Source: Corbicula japonica (Eukaryota > Mollusca > Bivalvia > Venerida > Cyrenidae). From it: DNA of 64,000 nt. The stretch is not shown here. Where the stretch lies: assembly GCA_038501625.1 (NCBI GenBank), contig JAZAYU010000010.1:9569380-9633379 (forward strand), read 5' to 3'. More model-generated notes on the stretch are below. The model made no database searches, was not told the DNA's origin, and saw nothing but the letters and a program-made list of their open reading frames with translations. How positions within the stretch are numbered: the first letter of the stretch is position 1.

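Larger units (their letters stand above)
58421..63858 (-). other. 5.4-kb intron with nested transposons
   Basis: This intron lies between the acceptor of exon 2 and the donor of exon 1. It holds palindromic elements at 58496-58930, a foldback at 59053-59568, and a 3.66-kb TA-flanked TIR element (59614-63276) into which other repeats have inserted. From 63285 to 63375 there is a fragment of the TTAA-flanked palindromic element. I see nothing recognisable from 63380 to 63850. Confidence 0.7.

Overview
This window looks like nuclear DNA from a mollusc, most likely a bivalve. It is AT-rich and intron-dense, and saturated with short inverted-repeat transposons. It carries RING-less B-box/coiled-coil/propeller (TRIM-like) genes and tandem repeats of a kind I associate with bivalve genomes. 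The species cannot be fixed from the sequence alone.

The backbone is one very large minus-strand gene that is open at both window ends. I place 33 exons by splice sites and reading phase (about 5.9 kb of coding sequence, roughly 1,980 codons). In transcription order (right to left) they encode: the end of a von Willebrand A (vWA) domain (63859-64000); vWA-2 (58420-55774); Cys module (54710-54549); vWA-3 (53671-51004); vWA-4 (50479-49350); three Cys modules (48856-46992); vWA-5 (46338-45175); vWA-6 (44197-42270); Cys module; an LDL-receptor class A repeat (40092-39985); nine Cys modules (39622-29883); a 25.3-kb intron; four Cys modules (4593-1182); and an exon fusing a second LDLa repeat to another Cys module (423-148). 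Every module boundary lies in phase 1. vWA domains alternate between copies with a complete metal-ion site and copies without one, and each such pair is followed by a similar Cys module, so a vWA-vWA-Cys cassette appears to have been triplicated. This suggests a large secreted or cell-surface adhesion, matrix or recognition protein. Neither signal peptide nor membrane anchor lies in the window.

The giant intron (4594-29882) holds three same-strand copies of an intronless TRIM-like gene on a tandem segmental duplication. The copy at 7943-9643 is intact (566 aa). Those at 15721-17417 and 25518-27196 are pseudogenes with nonsense and frameshift lesions. The 3' end of the intact copy has been amplified into a roughly 58-bp tandem array carrying repeated AATAAA motifs. 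The same intron contains a truncated Tigger/pogo-type transposon (19120-20738), several TA-flanked TIR elements, and tandem arrays with about 145-bp and 150-bp units.

The other introns are colonised by about 40 copies or fragments of a TTAA-flanked, about 240-bp palindromic element. One copy abuts a splice donor, and one has grown into a 28 x 40-bp satellite (37961-39080). The 5.4-kb intron at 58421-63858 shows three levels of nested elements. A tRNA-derived SINE with a clean target duplication lies at 51345-51618.
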